Of a stretch of 64,000 nt of DNA, positions 1-7,503 are shown piece after piece. Position 1 is the first letter of the stretch. Each line of letters begins with the position of its first letter. Source of the stretch: Mycobacterium sp. IDR2000157661 (lineage in GTDB: Bacteria > Actinomycetota > Actinomycetes > Mycobacteriales > Mycobacteriaceae). The stretch spans positions 4,898,001 to 4,962,000 of the forward strand of contig NZ_CP081006.1 of NCBI RefSeq assembly GCF_022317005.1. The letters are read 5' to 3'. The notes under the pieces were generated by a model. The model ran no database searches. It saw only the letters and a list, made by a program, of their open reading frames with translations, and was not told the origin of the DNA. The translations under genes and the position numbers were made by a program.

Positions 1-1
1 G

Positions 2-169
2 CTCCTCGAGGACGCCCACACCAGTGGCGACCTGGACGCCCAGGCGACCGCCCTGCTGGCGCTGCTCGACGCCGACTATGTGCACCATCAGCTGACCGAA
101 CGCCGTGCGACCCCGACGTCGCTGGCGCAGGCCTGGGAATCGTTGGCACGCAAGCTCTGTGGCACATGA
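2..169 (+). CDS. C-terminal end of a regulator, probably TetR family (partial)
   Basis: An open frame enters from the left edge and ends with TGA. It gives 55 residues, starting LLEDAHTSGDLDAQ and ending ESLARKLCGT. The piece is mostly helical, as expected for a TetR ligand-binding C-terminus, but no diagnostic motif is present. The family is inferred from context: in M. tuberculosis the gene before dinP (Rv3056) is the TetR-family gene Rv3055. The stop overlaps the next start in an ATGA, so the two genes are probably translationally coupled. Confidence 0.6.
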   Translation, partial: LLEDAHTSGDLDAQATALLALLDADYVHHQLTERRATPTSLAQAWESLARKLCGT

Positions 170-1233
170 CCCGATGGGTGCTGCACGTCGACCTCGACCA
201 ATTCCAGGCGGCAGTGGAGGTGCGCAGGCGTCCCGAACTGGCCGGGCAGCCGATCATCGTGGGCGGCAACGGCGATCCGACCGAGCCCCGCAAGGTGGTC
301 ACCTGCGCGTCGTACCCTGCCCGTGACTTCGGGGTGCATGCGGGAATGCCGCTGCGCACCGCGGCCCGCAAGTGCCCGAATGCGACGTTCCTGCCGCTGG
401 ACACCGACGCCTACGACGAAGCCTCCGAGGAGGTGATGGGCCTGCTGAGCGACTTCGGCCACCCCGTCGAGGTGTGGGGCTGGGACGAGGCCTACGTCGG
501 CGCGGACCTCGACGCCGAGAGCCCGTTCGGGTTCGCCGCGCGGATCCGTGAGGTCGTCGCCGCCGAGACGGGGCTGTCATGCTCGGTGGGCATCAGCGAC
601 AACAAGCAGCGTGCAAAGGTCGCCACCGGCTTCGGCAAGCCACGCTCGGGTGAGCCGGATGCGACCGGAGTCTTCCAGCTGACCGACGACAACTGGATGG
701 CGGTCATGGGCGACCGCTCGGTCGACGCGCTCTGGGGTGTGGGCCCGAAGACCTCGAAAAAGCTTGCCGCGATGGGCATCACGACCGTCGCCGACCTTGC
801 AGGCACCGACGCGACGGTGCTCACGTCGACGTTCGGCCCGACGACCGGCCTGTGGGTTCTGCTGCTGGCCAAAGGTGGCGGCGACGCGAATGTCAGTGCC
901 GAGCCGTGGGTGCCACGCTCGCGCAGCCACGTGATCACGTTTCCGCGCGACCTGACCGACGGCGCCGAGATCGACTCGGCCGTGGTCGGACTCGCCCAGC
1001 AGACGCTCACCGAGATCGTCGGGCAGGGCCGGATCGTCACCCGCGTGGCGGTGACGGTGCGCACGACGACGTTCTTCACCCGCACCAAGATCCGCAAGCT
1101 GCCCGAACCGACGGTCGCCCCGGAGGTCGTCACGGCGACGGCTCTCGATCTTCTCGGCCAGTTCGAACTCGACCGTCCCATCCGGCTGCTCGGTGTCCGG
1201 CTGGAACTCGCGCCGCCCGACGGCGGGTACTGA
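166..1233 (+). CDS. dinB2: DNA polymerase IV, DinB2 type (Y family)
   Basis: This is a 355-residue translesion polymerase. The first catalytic motif is HVDLDQFQAAVE (Asp9, Asp11) and the second is WGWDEAY (Asp107, Glu108). The helix-hairpin-helix follows around VGPKTSKKLAAMGI, then a little-finger domain with RSRSHVITFPRDL. Length and motifs match mycobacterial DinB2 (Rv3056, DinP). The steric-gate position after Phe13 is Gln14. It is Leu in M. smegmatis DinB2, which is known to use ribonucleotides, and Tyr or Phe in most Y-family enzymes. The start is the ATG overlapping the stop of the upstream regulator. An AAA ATPase begins 2 bases after the stop. Confidence 0.93.
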   Translation: MTRWVLHVDLDQFQAAVEVRRRPELAGQPIIVGGNGDPTEPRKVVTCASYPARDFGVHAGMPLRTAARKCPNATFLPLDTDAYDEASEEVMGLLSDFGHPVEVWGWDEAYVGADLDAESPFGFAARIREVVAAETGLSCSVGISDNKQRAKVATGFGKPRSGEPDATGVFQLTDDNWMAVMGDRSVDALWGVGPKTSKKLAAMGITTVADLAGTDATVLTSTFGPTTGLWVLLLAKGGGDANVSAEPWVPRSRSHVITFPRDLTDGAEIDSAVVGLAQQTLTEIVGQGRIVTRVAVTVRTTTFFTRTKIRKLPEPTVAPEVVTATALDLLGQFELDRPIRLLGVRLELAPPDGGY

Positions 1234-1235
1234 CC

Positions 1236-2432
1236 GTGTTGCAGACAGTCGCGATCCGCGGATACCGCTCCCTGCGCGACGTCGTCCTGCCATTGGCGCG
1301 GTTGACGGTCGTCACCGGCGCCAACGGCACGGGCAAGTCGTCGCTGTACCGTGCGCTGCGGCTGCTGGCCGACTGCGGCCGCGGTGAGGTGATCGGCTCG
1401 CTGGCCCGCGAGGGCGGGCTCGAGTCGGTGCTGTGGGCGGGCCCGGAGCAGCCGGCCGGAGCGCGTCGAACGGGCCGCGTCGAGGGCACCACCCGCACCG
1501 GTCCGGTGTCACTCGAACTGGGTTTCGCGTCGGATGATTTCGGATATCTGGTCGATCTCGGCCTGCCGCAGATGGCCGGCCACAATTCGCTGTTCGCGCG
1601 TGATCCGGAGATCAAACGCGAGGCCGTCTTCGTCGGCCCCGTCATGCGCAACGGCTCCACCCTGGTGCGCCGCACGCGCGAGTACGCCGAGGCCAGCGCG
1701 GCGTCGGGGCGGGGCTTCGACAAGTTGTCGCACTCGCTTCCGGCCTATCGCAGTGTGCTCGCCGAGTACGCCCATCCGGGCGCGCACCCCGAACTCGCTG
1801 CGGTACGGGACCGGTTGCGCGACTGGCGCTTCTATGACGGGTTCCGTGTCGACGCGGCCGCGCCTGCGCGTCAACGCCACGTCGGGACCAGGACACCGGT
1901 GCTGTCCGACGACGGCCGTGACCTGGCCGCCGCGATCCAGACGATCCTCGAGGGGGGCTTCGACGACCTGCAGCACGTGGTCGCCGACGCGTTCGACGGT
2001 GCCGAGCTCTCGGTCACCGCGCACGACGGCCTTTTCGACCTGCAGCTACACCAGCCCGGCATGCTGCGGCCGCTGCGGGCTGCCGAATTATCCGACGGCA
2101 CATTGCGATTCATGCTGTGGGCGGCCGCGTTGTTGAGCCCCCGGCCGCCGTCGTTGATGGCGCTCAACGAACCCGAGACATCGCTGCATCCCGATCTGGT
2201 GCGCCCGCTGGCGTCGTTGATCCGCACCGCTGCACAGAGCACCCAGGTGGTCGTGGTCACTCACTCACAGACACTGCGGTCCTGTCTGGGCGCGGTGCCC
2301 GTGGCCGGCCGGGACAACCCGCGCGATGGCGACGAGGCCGTGGAGATATGCCTGTTCAAGGACCTCGGCGAGACCCGCGTCGAGGGCGTAGGCATGCTGA
2401 CCGCGCCGGCGTGGGACTGGGGTAAGCGCTAG
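1236..2432 (+). CDS. AAA-family ATPase, OLD/RecF-like
   Basis: The protein has 398 residues. The N-terminus VAIRGYRSLRDVVLPL leads into a Walker A motif, GANGTGKSS, near residues 32-40. An ABC-type signature (LSDGTLRFM) and Walker B (LMALNEPETSLHPDL) lie in the last third, followed by a switch-like VVVVTHSQTL. This layout is typical of RecF/OLD-type ATPases linked to DNA repair or defence; no nuclease (TOPRIM) domain is visible. The chosen GTG start is two bases after the dinB2 stop and places the beta strand directly before Walker A. The stop overlaps the convergent SDR stop in a shared CTAG. It may work with DinB2, but that is only inference from adjacency. Confidence 0.8.
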   Translation: MLQTVAIRGYRSLRDVVLPLARLTVVTGANGTGKSSLYRALRLLADCGRGEVIGSLAREGGLESVLWAGPEQPAGARRTGRVEGTTRTGPVSLELGFASDDFGYLVDLGLPQMAGHNSLFARDPEIKREAVFVGPVMRNGSTLVRRTREYAEASAASGRGFDKLSHSLPAYRSVLAEYAHPGAHPELAAVRDRLRDWRFYDGFRVDAAAPARQRHVGTRTPVLSDDGRDLAAAIQTILEGGFDDLQHVVADAFDGAELSVTAHDGLFDLQLHQPGMLRPLRAAELSDGTLRFMLWAAALLSPRPPSLMALNEPETSLHPDLVRPLASLIRTAAQSTQVVVVTHSQTLRSCLGAVPVAGRDNPRDGDEAVEICLFKDLGETRVEGVGMLTAPAWDWGKR

Positions 2433-3289
2433 CCGCGCGGTGGCGGCCGAAGCGCGCGAGTGAAGGCCACGTTGACCCGCCGCATGACGATGCTGTACGG
2501 CCACCACATCGTTCGCTTGAACAGGTAGAGCGCCCGGATGTCAGCCGAGGTGTAAATGAGGAAGCGGTTGCGGCGCACACCGGTGAGCATGCGGTCGGCG
2601 ACATGCTCGGGCGACTTGGCGTGGCCGACGAACAGGTCGACCAATCGGGCCACTCGCGGATGCTCACGGTCCACGCCCGCTATGTCCACGGTCCGCACCA
2701 GTTGTGTTCTCACTGCCCCCGGTACCACCACCGACACTCCGATGCGGTGGCGCGCCAGGTCGAAACGCAGTACCTCCGACAGGCCACGCAGCCCGTACTT
2801 GCTCGCGCTGTAGGCGGCGTGCCAGGGCAGCGCGACCAGCCCGGCCGCCGACGACACGTTGACCAGGTGTCCGCCCTTGCCGGCCAGCACCATCGGCGGC
2901 ACGAACGATTCGATGACGTGGATCGGCCCCATCAGGTTGACGTCGATCATCGAGCGCCAGTGGCGGTGCTCCAGCGTGGAAACCGTGCCCCATGCCGAGA
3001 TCCCGGCGATGTTCATCACCACGTCCATCGCGGGATGACTGGCGTGGATATCGGAGGCGAACTGCGTCACCGCGTCGTAGTCGGAGATGTCGAAGGCGCG
3101 GTGCGCGCTGACCGTGCCGCCGAGCGAACGCACGTCGGCGACGGTCAGTTCCAGGCCCTCGCGGTCACGATCGGTCAGGAAGAGGTCGGCGCCCTCGGCG
3201 GCCAGTTTCAGCGCCGTGGCACGGCCGATGCCGCTGGCGGCACCGGTCAACAGACACCGCTTACCCGCGAAACCGCTCTGAGCCGCCAT
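2429..3289 (-). CDS. Short-chain dehydrogenase/reductase (Rv3057c-like)
   Basis: A 286-residue classical SDR. The nucleotide-binding motif TGAASGIGRAT is near residue 15, followed by NIAG, a catalytic Ser in NVSSAAG and the YSASKYG motif. The extended C-terminus ends in an Arg-rich tail (RALRPPPRG) and contains IRALYLFKRTMWWPYS, which may touch the membrane. Family and position match Rv3057c of M. tuberculosis, between dinP and a TetR gene. The substrate is unknown; lipids or retinoid-like compounds are usual for this subgroup. The ATG start is 14 bases from the TetR stop upstream, so the two may be cotranscribed. Confidence 0.85.
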   Translation of the reverse strand: MAAQSGFAGKRCLLTGAASGIGRATALKLAAEGADLFLTDRDREGLELTVADVRSLGGTVSAHRAFDISDYDAVTQFASDIHASHPAMDVVMNIAGISAWGTVSTLEHRHWRSMIDVNLMGPIHVIESFVPPMVLAGKGGHLVNVSSAAGLVALPWHAAYSASKYGLRGLSEVLRFDLARHRIGVSVVVPGAVRTQLVRTVDIAGVDREHPRVARLVDLFVGHAKSPEHVADRMLTGVRRNRFLIYTSADIRALYLFKRTMWWPYSIVMRRVNVAFTRALRPPPRG

Positions 3290-3303
3290 GGCGGTGACGA
3301 TAC

Positions 3304-3936
3304 CTAGTCGCCACGGAGGTGCGAGTCGCCCCAGAAGGCGGACACCCACAGCCGCTCGAGTGCGTCGACGGCGCGCGCCGGATCGGCGCCGCGGCCGACG
3401 AACATGCTGTCGTGGGTCAGCGTCATCGTCGTCACCGCCGCCAGCGTGCGCACGAGTGCGGGCAGGTCGTCGCTGATCGGCCGGGTGTCGGGATCGCTCT
3501 CCAAGAGCGCGATGAGCTTGTCGATTATGCCGTCGTAGAAGTCGTCCATCATCTCGCGGATCTGCGCGTCGGTGTTGCGGGCGACGGCGCACGCCTTGAG
3601 GACCGGGTCGTCGTTGGCGTACACGGCCGCGGCGCTACCGACCATCCGCTTGGCGAAGTCGCGCGGTGACTCGCCCGGTTCACGCAGCGCGAAATGATGG
3701 GTCAGGCTGTCGAGCAGTTCGCCGGCGTCGGCGAGGATCACGGCGAGCACGGCGTACTTGGAGTCGAAATAGAAGTAGAAGCCCGAGCGGGCCACTCCCG
3801 CGCGCTCGCTGATGGTGCTGACCGACAGGTCGGCGAACGATCGCTCGTGCAGCAGCTCACGGACGGCACTGACGATCGCGTCACGCTGCCGGTCGCCGCG
3901 GCTGCGGCGGGCTTGCGGTGCGGGCTGGGCGGTCAT
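3304..3936 (-). CDS. TetR-family regulator, likely repressor of the CYP136 divergon
   Basis: A 210-residue TetR protein. The N-terminal helix-turn-helix reads SVSTISERAGVARSGFYFYF, and a helical C-terminal domain follows. It is transcribed divergently from the P450 gene at 4067. The roughly 130-base gap holds a perfect 7-4-7 palindrome at 3975-3992 overlapping a TTGACA-like -35 box, so autorepression and P450 control are likely. An upstream in-frame ATG would add 21 residues but would put the palindrome inside the coding region; the ATG giving MTAQPAP is therefore preferred. The equivalent M. tuberculosis gene is Rv3058c. Confidence 0.85.
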   Translation of the reverse strand: MTAQPAPQARRSRGDRQRDAIVSAVRELLHERSFADLSVSTISERAGVARSGFYFYFDSKYAVLAVILADAGELLDSLTHHFALREPGESPRDFAKRMVGSAAAVYANDDPVLKACAVARNTDAQIREMMDDFYDGIIDKLIALLESDPDTRPISDDLPALVRTLAAVTTMTLTHDSMFVGRGADPARAVDALERLWVSAFWGDSHLRGD

Positions 3937-3974
3937 CGTTGTTAGACCTTCGCACCGCGCCACGCCAGAACCAA

Positions 3975-3992
3975 ACTTGACATGCGTCAAGT
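3975..3992. promoter_or_regulatory. Putative TetR operator between the TetR and CYP136 genes
   Basis: The perfect inverted repeat ACTTGAC-ATGC-GTCAAGT has 7-base arms and a 4-base spacer. It lies 39 bases before the TetR start and 75 before the P450 start. The left arm includes TTGACA, which could be a -35 element for the rightward promoter. This is the usual arrangement for a divergent TetR-type repressor. Confidence 0.6.
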
Positions 3993-4066
3993 CTGCCATT
4001 CAGGATGAAGATGGAAGTGACGATAGCCACAGTCTGGCCACCGAATTCATGCCCAGGAGCGTGCCA

Positions 4067-5551
4067 ATGACGGCGACCATCAGCACCACCGATTACCTGC
4101 TCGACCAGGCGAAGCGGCGGCTGACCCCGTCGTTCAACAATTTCCCCGGCGTGGGCATGGTCGAGCGCAGGCTACTGAACACCGACTTCCCGCAGCACCC
4201 GATGGCCACCCCGCCGCCGGGCAGCGACCTCAAGCCGGTGGTCGGCGACGCCGGCCTGCCGATCATCGGCCACATGATCGAGATGTTCCGCGGCGGGCCG
4301 GACTATCTGCTGCACGTCTACCGCAAGTACGGTCCGCTCTACTACGCCGACTCGCCGGCGCTGCCCGCGGTCGCGGCGTTGGGACCCGACGCCGCACAGG
4401 CCGTCTACTCCAACCGCAACAAGGACTTCTCTCAGCAGGGCTGGGTGCCGGTGATCGGCCCGTTCTTCCACCGCGGCCTGATGCTGCTGGACTTCGAGGA
4501 GCACATGTTCCATCGGCGGATCATGCAGGAGGCCTTCGTGCGCACCCGCCTGGTCGGCTACCAGGAGCAGGTGGACAAGGTCGTCTCGCAGGTGATCGCC
4601 AACGACTGGGTGATCAACGACGGCCGCTTCCTGATGTATCCGGCGATGAAGGAACTGACGCTCGACATCGCGTCGATGGTCTTCATGGGTCACGAACCGG
4701 GCTCCGACAAGGAATTGGTCACCAAGGTGAATCAGGCGTTCACCACCACGACGCGCGCAGGCAACGCCATCATCCGCAAGCCCGTGCGCCCGTTCACCTG
4801 GTGGCGCGGCATCCAGGCGCGCAAGCTGCTCGAGGACTACTTCGAGGAGCGAGTGAAGGAACGTCGCGGCAAGGACGGGTCGGACCTGTTGACCGTGCTG
4901 TGCCACACCGAGGACGAGCACGGCAACAGCTTCACCGACGAGGACATCGTCAACCACATGATCTTCTTGATGATGGCCGCCCACGACACGTCGACCTCGA
5001 CGGCCACCACGATGATCTACCACCTGGCCAAGCACCCCGAGTGGCAGGAACGCTGCCGCGAGGAGTCCGATCGCCTGGGCGACGGTCCGGCCGACATCGA
5101 GTCGCTGGAGAAGCTGGAATCGCTGGATCTGGTGATGAACGAGTCGATCAGGCTCGTCACCCCCGTCCAGTGGGCCATGCGCCAGGCCGTGCGCGACACC
5201 GAACTGCTGGGCTACTACCTGCCCAAGGGCACCAACGTGATCGCCTACCCGGGCATGAACCACCGGCTCGAGGAGCTCTTCCCGGAGCCGATGAAGTTCG
5301 ACCCGCTGCGCTTCACCGAGCCGCGCAACGAGCACAAGAGCCACCGCTACGCGTTCAGCCCGTTCGGCGGCGGGGCGCACAAGTGCATCGGTATGACGTT
5401 CGGCCAGCTCGAAGTCAAGACGATCCTGCACCGGCTGCTGCGCAAGTACCGGCTGGAGCTGCCCTACCCGGGCTACACCACCGAATGGGACTACGGCGGG
5501 ATGCCGGTGCCCAAGGACGGCATGCGCATCGTGCTGCGGCCACTGCACTGA
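4067..5551 (+). CDS. cyp136: Cytochrome P450, CYP136 family
   Basis: A 494-residue P450, longer than the usual ~400-residue bacterial type. The I-helix oxygen motif is FLMMAAHDTSTS, the K-helix ESIRL (ExxR) is present, and the heme-ligand loop is FSPFGGGAHKCIGMTFG with Cys440. The loop resembles class-II/CYP51-like enzymes, as in Rv3059 (CYP136). The start was chosen because AGGAG at 4053-4057 sits nine bases before the ATG; an in-frame ATG at 4049 has no comparable site. The gene is divergent from its probable TetR repressor. The substrate is unknown, and no ferredoxin gene is adjacent. Confidence 0.9.
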   Translation: MTATISTTDYLLDQAKRRLTPSFNNFPGVGMVERRLLNTDFPQHPMATPPPGSDLKPVVGDAGLPIIGHMIEMFRGGPDYLLHVYRKYGPLYYADSPALPAVAALGPDAAQAVYSNRNKDFSQQGWVPVIGPFFHRGLMLLDFEEHMFHRRIMQEAFVRTRLVGYQEQVDKVVSQVIANDWVINDGRFLMYPAMKELTLDIASMVFMGHEPGSDKELVTKVNQAFTTTTRAGNAIIRKPVRPFTWWRGIQARKLLEDYFEERVKERRGKDGSDLLTVLCHTEDEHGNSFTDEDIVNHMIFLMMAAHDTSTSTATTMIYHLAKHPEWQERCREESDRLGDGPADIESLEKLESLDLVMNESIRLVTPVQWAMRQAVRDTELLGYYLPKGTNVIAYPGMNHRLEELFPEPMKFDPLRFTEPRNEHKSHRYAFSPFGGGAHKCIGMTFGQLEVKTILHRLLRKYRLELPYPGYTTEWDYGGMPVPKDGMRIVLRPLH

Positions 5552-5565
5552 CCGTGCTGTCGCGA

Positions 5566-6078
5566 TCAGGGCGCGATCAGGCGCCCGACCTTTAGGCGAT
5601 TGGCGCACGCGATCATCGCGCCCAGCGCCGACTGGGTGGGATCCTCGGCGAGCCCCATCGCCCATTCGGCGCGGGTGCCGTCGGATCCGCGAATGAACGT
5701 CGCGGTCCGCTGACCTGCCCGCACCTGGTGGAACGCGGTCATCTCGACGGGGAAGCCGCGGTCGTAGAGCATCGCCGTCAGCGCCGCGACGGGTCCGGTG
5801 GCGGCGGCCGACGAGGTGCAGATCCGGTCGCCGATGGCCAGGGTCGCCTGGTACGTGCGCGCCTGCGGGCCCACCCGGGCGGCCGGGCGGTCACCGTCCG
5901 CGCAGCGCCAGTTGCGCAGGCGCAGCGGTCCTGCGGTGGGTGCGTACTCGGCGAGGAACGTCTCGAAGGACATCGCGTCGGCCTCCTCACGCAGCCCGCG
6001 GGGCATCGGGGCGTCCATGTGAGCCGCGAACGGCAGCGACGCTGCGCTGGCTGCGGGTTCTCGTGCGATTGAGATCAT
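5566..6078 (-). CDS. Stand-alone LeuA allosteric (2-isopropylmalate synthase regulatory) domain protein
   Basis: A 170-residue protein with the fold signature of the C-terminal LeuA dimer/regulatory domain: an N-terminal segment LRLRNWRCADGDRPAA, then TYQATLAIGDRICTSSAAATGPVAALTAMLYDRGFPVEM and a glycine-rich end. It has no TIM-barrel catalytic domain. Such proteins are annotated in mycobacteria as alpha-isopropylmalate synthase regulatory-domain proteins, and leucine binding is the expected property. The gene is preceded by a short leaderless ORF with Leu-Val-Val codons and competing hairpins, suggesting control by branched-chain amino acid supply. It converges on cyp136 with a 14-base gap. 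Confidence 0.75.
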   Translation of the reverse strand: MISIAREPAASAASLPFAAHMDAPMPRGLREEADAMSFETFLAEYAPTAGPLRLRNWRCADGDRPAARVGPQARTYQATLAIGDRICTSSAAATGPVAALTAMLYDRGFPVEMTAFHQVRAGQRTATFIRGSDGTRAEWAMGLAEDPTQSALGAMIACANRLKVGRLIAP

Positions 6079-6123
6079 GTGCCGGTTTCTTCTTCGATGA
6101 GGAAGTGACCGACTACGTAGCGA

Positions 6124-6159
6124 CGACCCACAGCGAGGGGTCGGTCCGGATCAGACCCC
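6124..6159 (-). promoter_or_regulatory. Competing hairpins of a putative attenuator
   Basis: Reading the minus strand, segment A (GGGGTC, 6159-6154, at the end of the leader ORF) can pair with segment B (GACCCC, 6142-6137). Segment B region 6143-6138 (CGACCC) can instead pair with segment C (GGGTCG, 6129-6124). The two pairings exclude each other. A short CCCG/CGGG pairing also competes for segment A. No U-tract follows segment C, so a classical intrinsic terminator is not evident; translational or Rho-linked control is possible. Confidence 0.4.
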
Positions 6160-6192
6160 GCTGCGGGTTGCTACTACGAGTCGCCTCGGCAC
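6151..6192 (-). CDS. 13-codon leader peptide (Leu-Val-Val), putative attenuator
   Basis: The short ORF starts with GTG and encodes MPRRLVVATRSGV. Codons 5-7 are CTC GTA GTA; GTA is rare in this GC-rich genome, so the tandem pair is striking. The GTG lies seven bases after a TAGCAT -10 box, which fits a leaderless transcript, a common form for mycobacterial regulatory peptides. It precedes the LeuA-regulatory-domain gene by 72 bases. Stalling on Leu or Val codons could decide between the hairpins at 6124-6159. Too short for protein-level support, so this rests on position and codon content. Confidence 0.5.
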   Translation of the reverse strand: MPRRLVVATRSGV

Positions 6193-6199
6193 GGGTCCG

Positions 6200-6229
6200 A
6201 TGCTAGACGGCGGGCAACCGGGTACGCAA
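6200..6229 (-). promoter_or_regulatory. Predicted SigA-type promoter of the leader and LeuA-domain gene
   Basis: On the minus strand there is a -35-like TTGCGT (6229-6224), an 18-base spacer and a -10 TAGCAT (6205-6200) fitting TANNNT. Seven bases separate the -10 from the leader GTG at 6192, so transcription would start at or next to the start codon. Confidence 0.5.
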
Positions 6230-6379
6230 AGGGTTTCCGCTTCGCGAATTGATCATCGGATTTCGCCATCCGGCTGTCGATTCGGGCGGAGGGGTGCGAT
6301 GTTGTGTCCTACTTTCTGGGGTCGGGGGAACGGCCTGGGGGAACGGTGGGATCGTCAGCACGGACCGGGGGTGCGGTGA

Positions 6380-6688
6380 GCGTGGGACACCGCCTTCGGT
6401 GATCGAGCGCGTCGGCTGCAGCCGAGCACCGCGCTGGTGATGTCGCACAAGCATCCCCTCGACGCGGCCGGCATTGCGTTGTTCATCGAGGCGGTGTCCG
6501 GCGCGGGCCGGCCGTTCAGCAGCCGACACCGCATCGTCGACGCGAGGGGCCGGGTGCGCCCGGTGCTCGTCATCGCCGAGCGGATGTTCGACCCGCCCGG
6601 TGACATCCGCGAGCGCGCCGACCATCTGCTGCTGACGGCGCGCCATCGCATCCACCTCCCGGCGCGCACGCGCAGCGACGCCTGCTGA
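6380..6688 (+). pseudogene. Remnant of a PAS-domain (PAS-ANTAR-like) regulator
   Basis: An open stretch directly after an in-frame TGA encodes about 102 residues. It contains LVMSHKHPLDAAGIALFIE, FSSRHRIVDARGRVRPVLVI and DPPGDIRERADHLLL. This resembles the core of the mycobacterial PAS domains that precede ANTAR RNA-binding domains (typically W..D-A..-HGY, SHKHP, FSSRHRI). The PAS N-terminus is cut off by the stop, and the expected ANTAR helices are missing from the C-terminus. It is therefore probably a broken gene. The family assignment is from remembered motifs and is moderate. Confidence 0.45.
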
Positions 6689-6750
6689 GGAAGTCACCGC
6701 ACCCGGGCGGCGGGTTGACGGCCGCGACGCCGTAATGTGAGCCCCCGACG

Positions 6751-7503
6751 ATGAATTGGGCCCTGCTGTTCGCCGCCGGAGTGCTGGGCGGGCTGACGGG
6801 CAGCATCGCCGGCCTCGCCTCGGTTGCCACCTATCCCGCACTGCTACTCGCCGGTCTTCCTCCGGTGACGGCCAACGTCACCAACACGGTCGCCCTGGTC
6901 TTCAACGGCATCGGGTCGGTGCTGGGGTCGCGCCCCGAACTGGTCGGCCGGGCGGCGTGGATCAAGCGCAGTATTCCGGTTGCCGTGCTCGGCGGTGCGG
7001 CCGGAGCGGTCCTGCTGATGTCCACACCCGCCGAGGGGTTCGAGAGAGCCGTCCCGATCCTGCTCGCGGTGGCCTCGATCGCGATCCTGGTTCCGGTGCG
7101 TGCTGCCGGTGAGGCACAGGTCGCCGACCACCGGAGGCACCGCATGCGGATGATCACCGAGTCGTCGGCAATTCTCGGCATCTGCGTCTACGGCGGGTAT
7201 TTCGGTGCTGCGGCGGGCGTGCTGCTGCTGGCTCTACTGCTGCGAGCCGGCCACTCCTCGCTCGCGCATGCGAATGCGGGCAAGAATGTCATCCTCGGCA
7301 TTGCGAACGGCGTGGCCGCGGTGATCTTCGCCGTCGTCGCGCCGGTGCAGTGGTGGGCAGTGCTGTATGTCGGCCTCGGTTGCCTGCTCGGATCACGGCT
7401 GGGCCCGATCGTCGTGCGGCACGCCCCGGCGGGCCCGCTGCGCGTGGTGATCGGTGCGGCCGGAGTGGCGCTGGCGGTCAAGCTGGCGATCGACGCTTAC
7501 TAG
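6751..7503 (+). CDS. TauE/SafE (TSUP) family membrane permease
   Basis: A 250-residue polytopic membrane protein starting MNWALLFAAGVLGGLTGSIAGLASVATYPALLLAGLP-type sequence, with about seven to eight hydrophobic helices and the TSUP repeats (GxxTGSIAGLAS near the start, YFGAAAGVLLLALLLRAGHSS in the second half). Members export sulfite, sulfonates or other small anions; the substrate cannot be told here. It converges with the phosphotransferase gene, overlapping it by four bases at the stops. Confidence 0.85.
   Translation: MNWALLFAAGVLGGLTGSIAGLASVATYPALLLAGLPPVTANVTNTVALVFNGIGSVLGSRPELVGRAAWIKRSIPVAVLGGAAGAVLLMSTPAEGFERAVPILLAVASIAILVPVRAAGEAQVADHRRHRMRMITESSAILGICVYGGYFGAAAGVLLLALLLRAGHSSLAHANAGKNVILGIANGVAAVIFAVVAPVQWWAVLYVGLGCLLGSRLGPIVVRHAPAGPLRVVIGAAGVALAVKLAIDAY

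Noticed and set aside
2429..2432. Shared CTAG stop codons of convergent genes, also at 21749-21752
   Set aside because: CTAG naturally gives TAG on both strands. Two cases in a compact genome do not suggest a special function.
5551..5600. Repeated GCGATCAGG near the cyp136 stop
   Set aside because: A nine-base direct repeat in GC-rich DNA with no hairpin or U-run; not enough for a terminator or site.
4172..5665. A long minus-strand frame opposite cyp136
   Set aside because: No domain features; CYP136 is fully supported by heme, I-helix and K-helix motifs on the plus strand.
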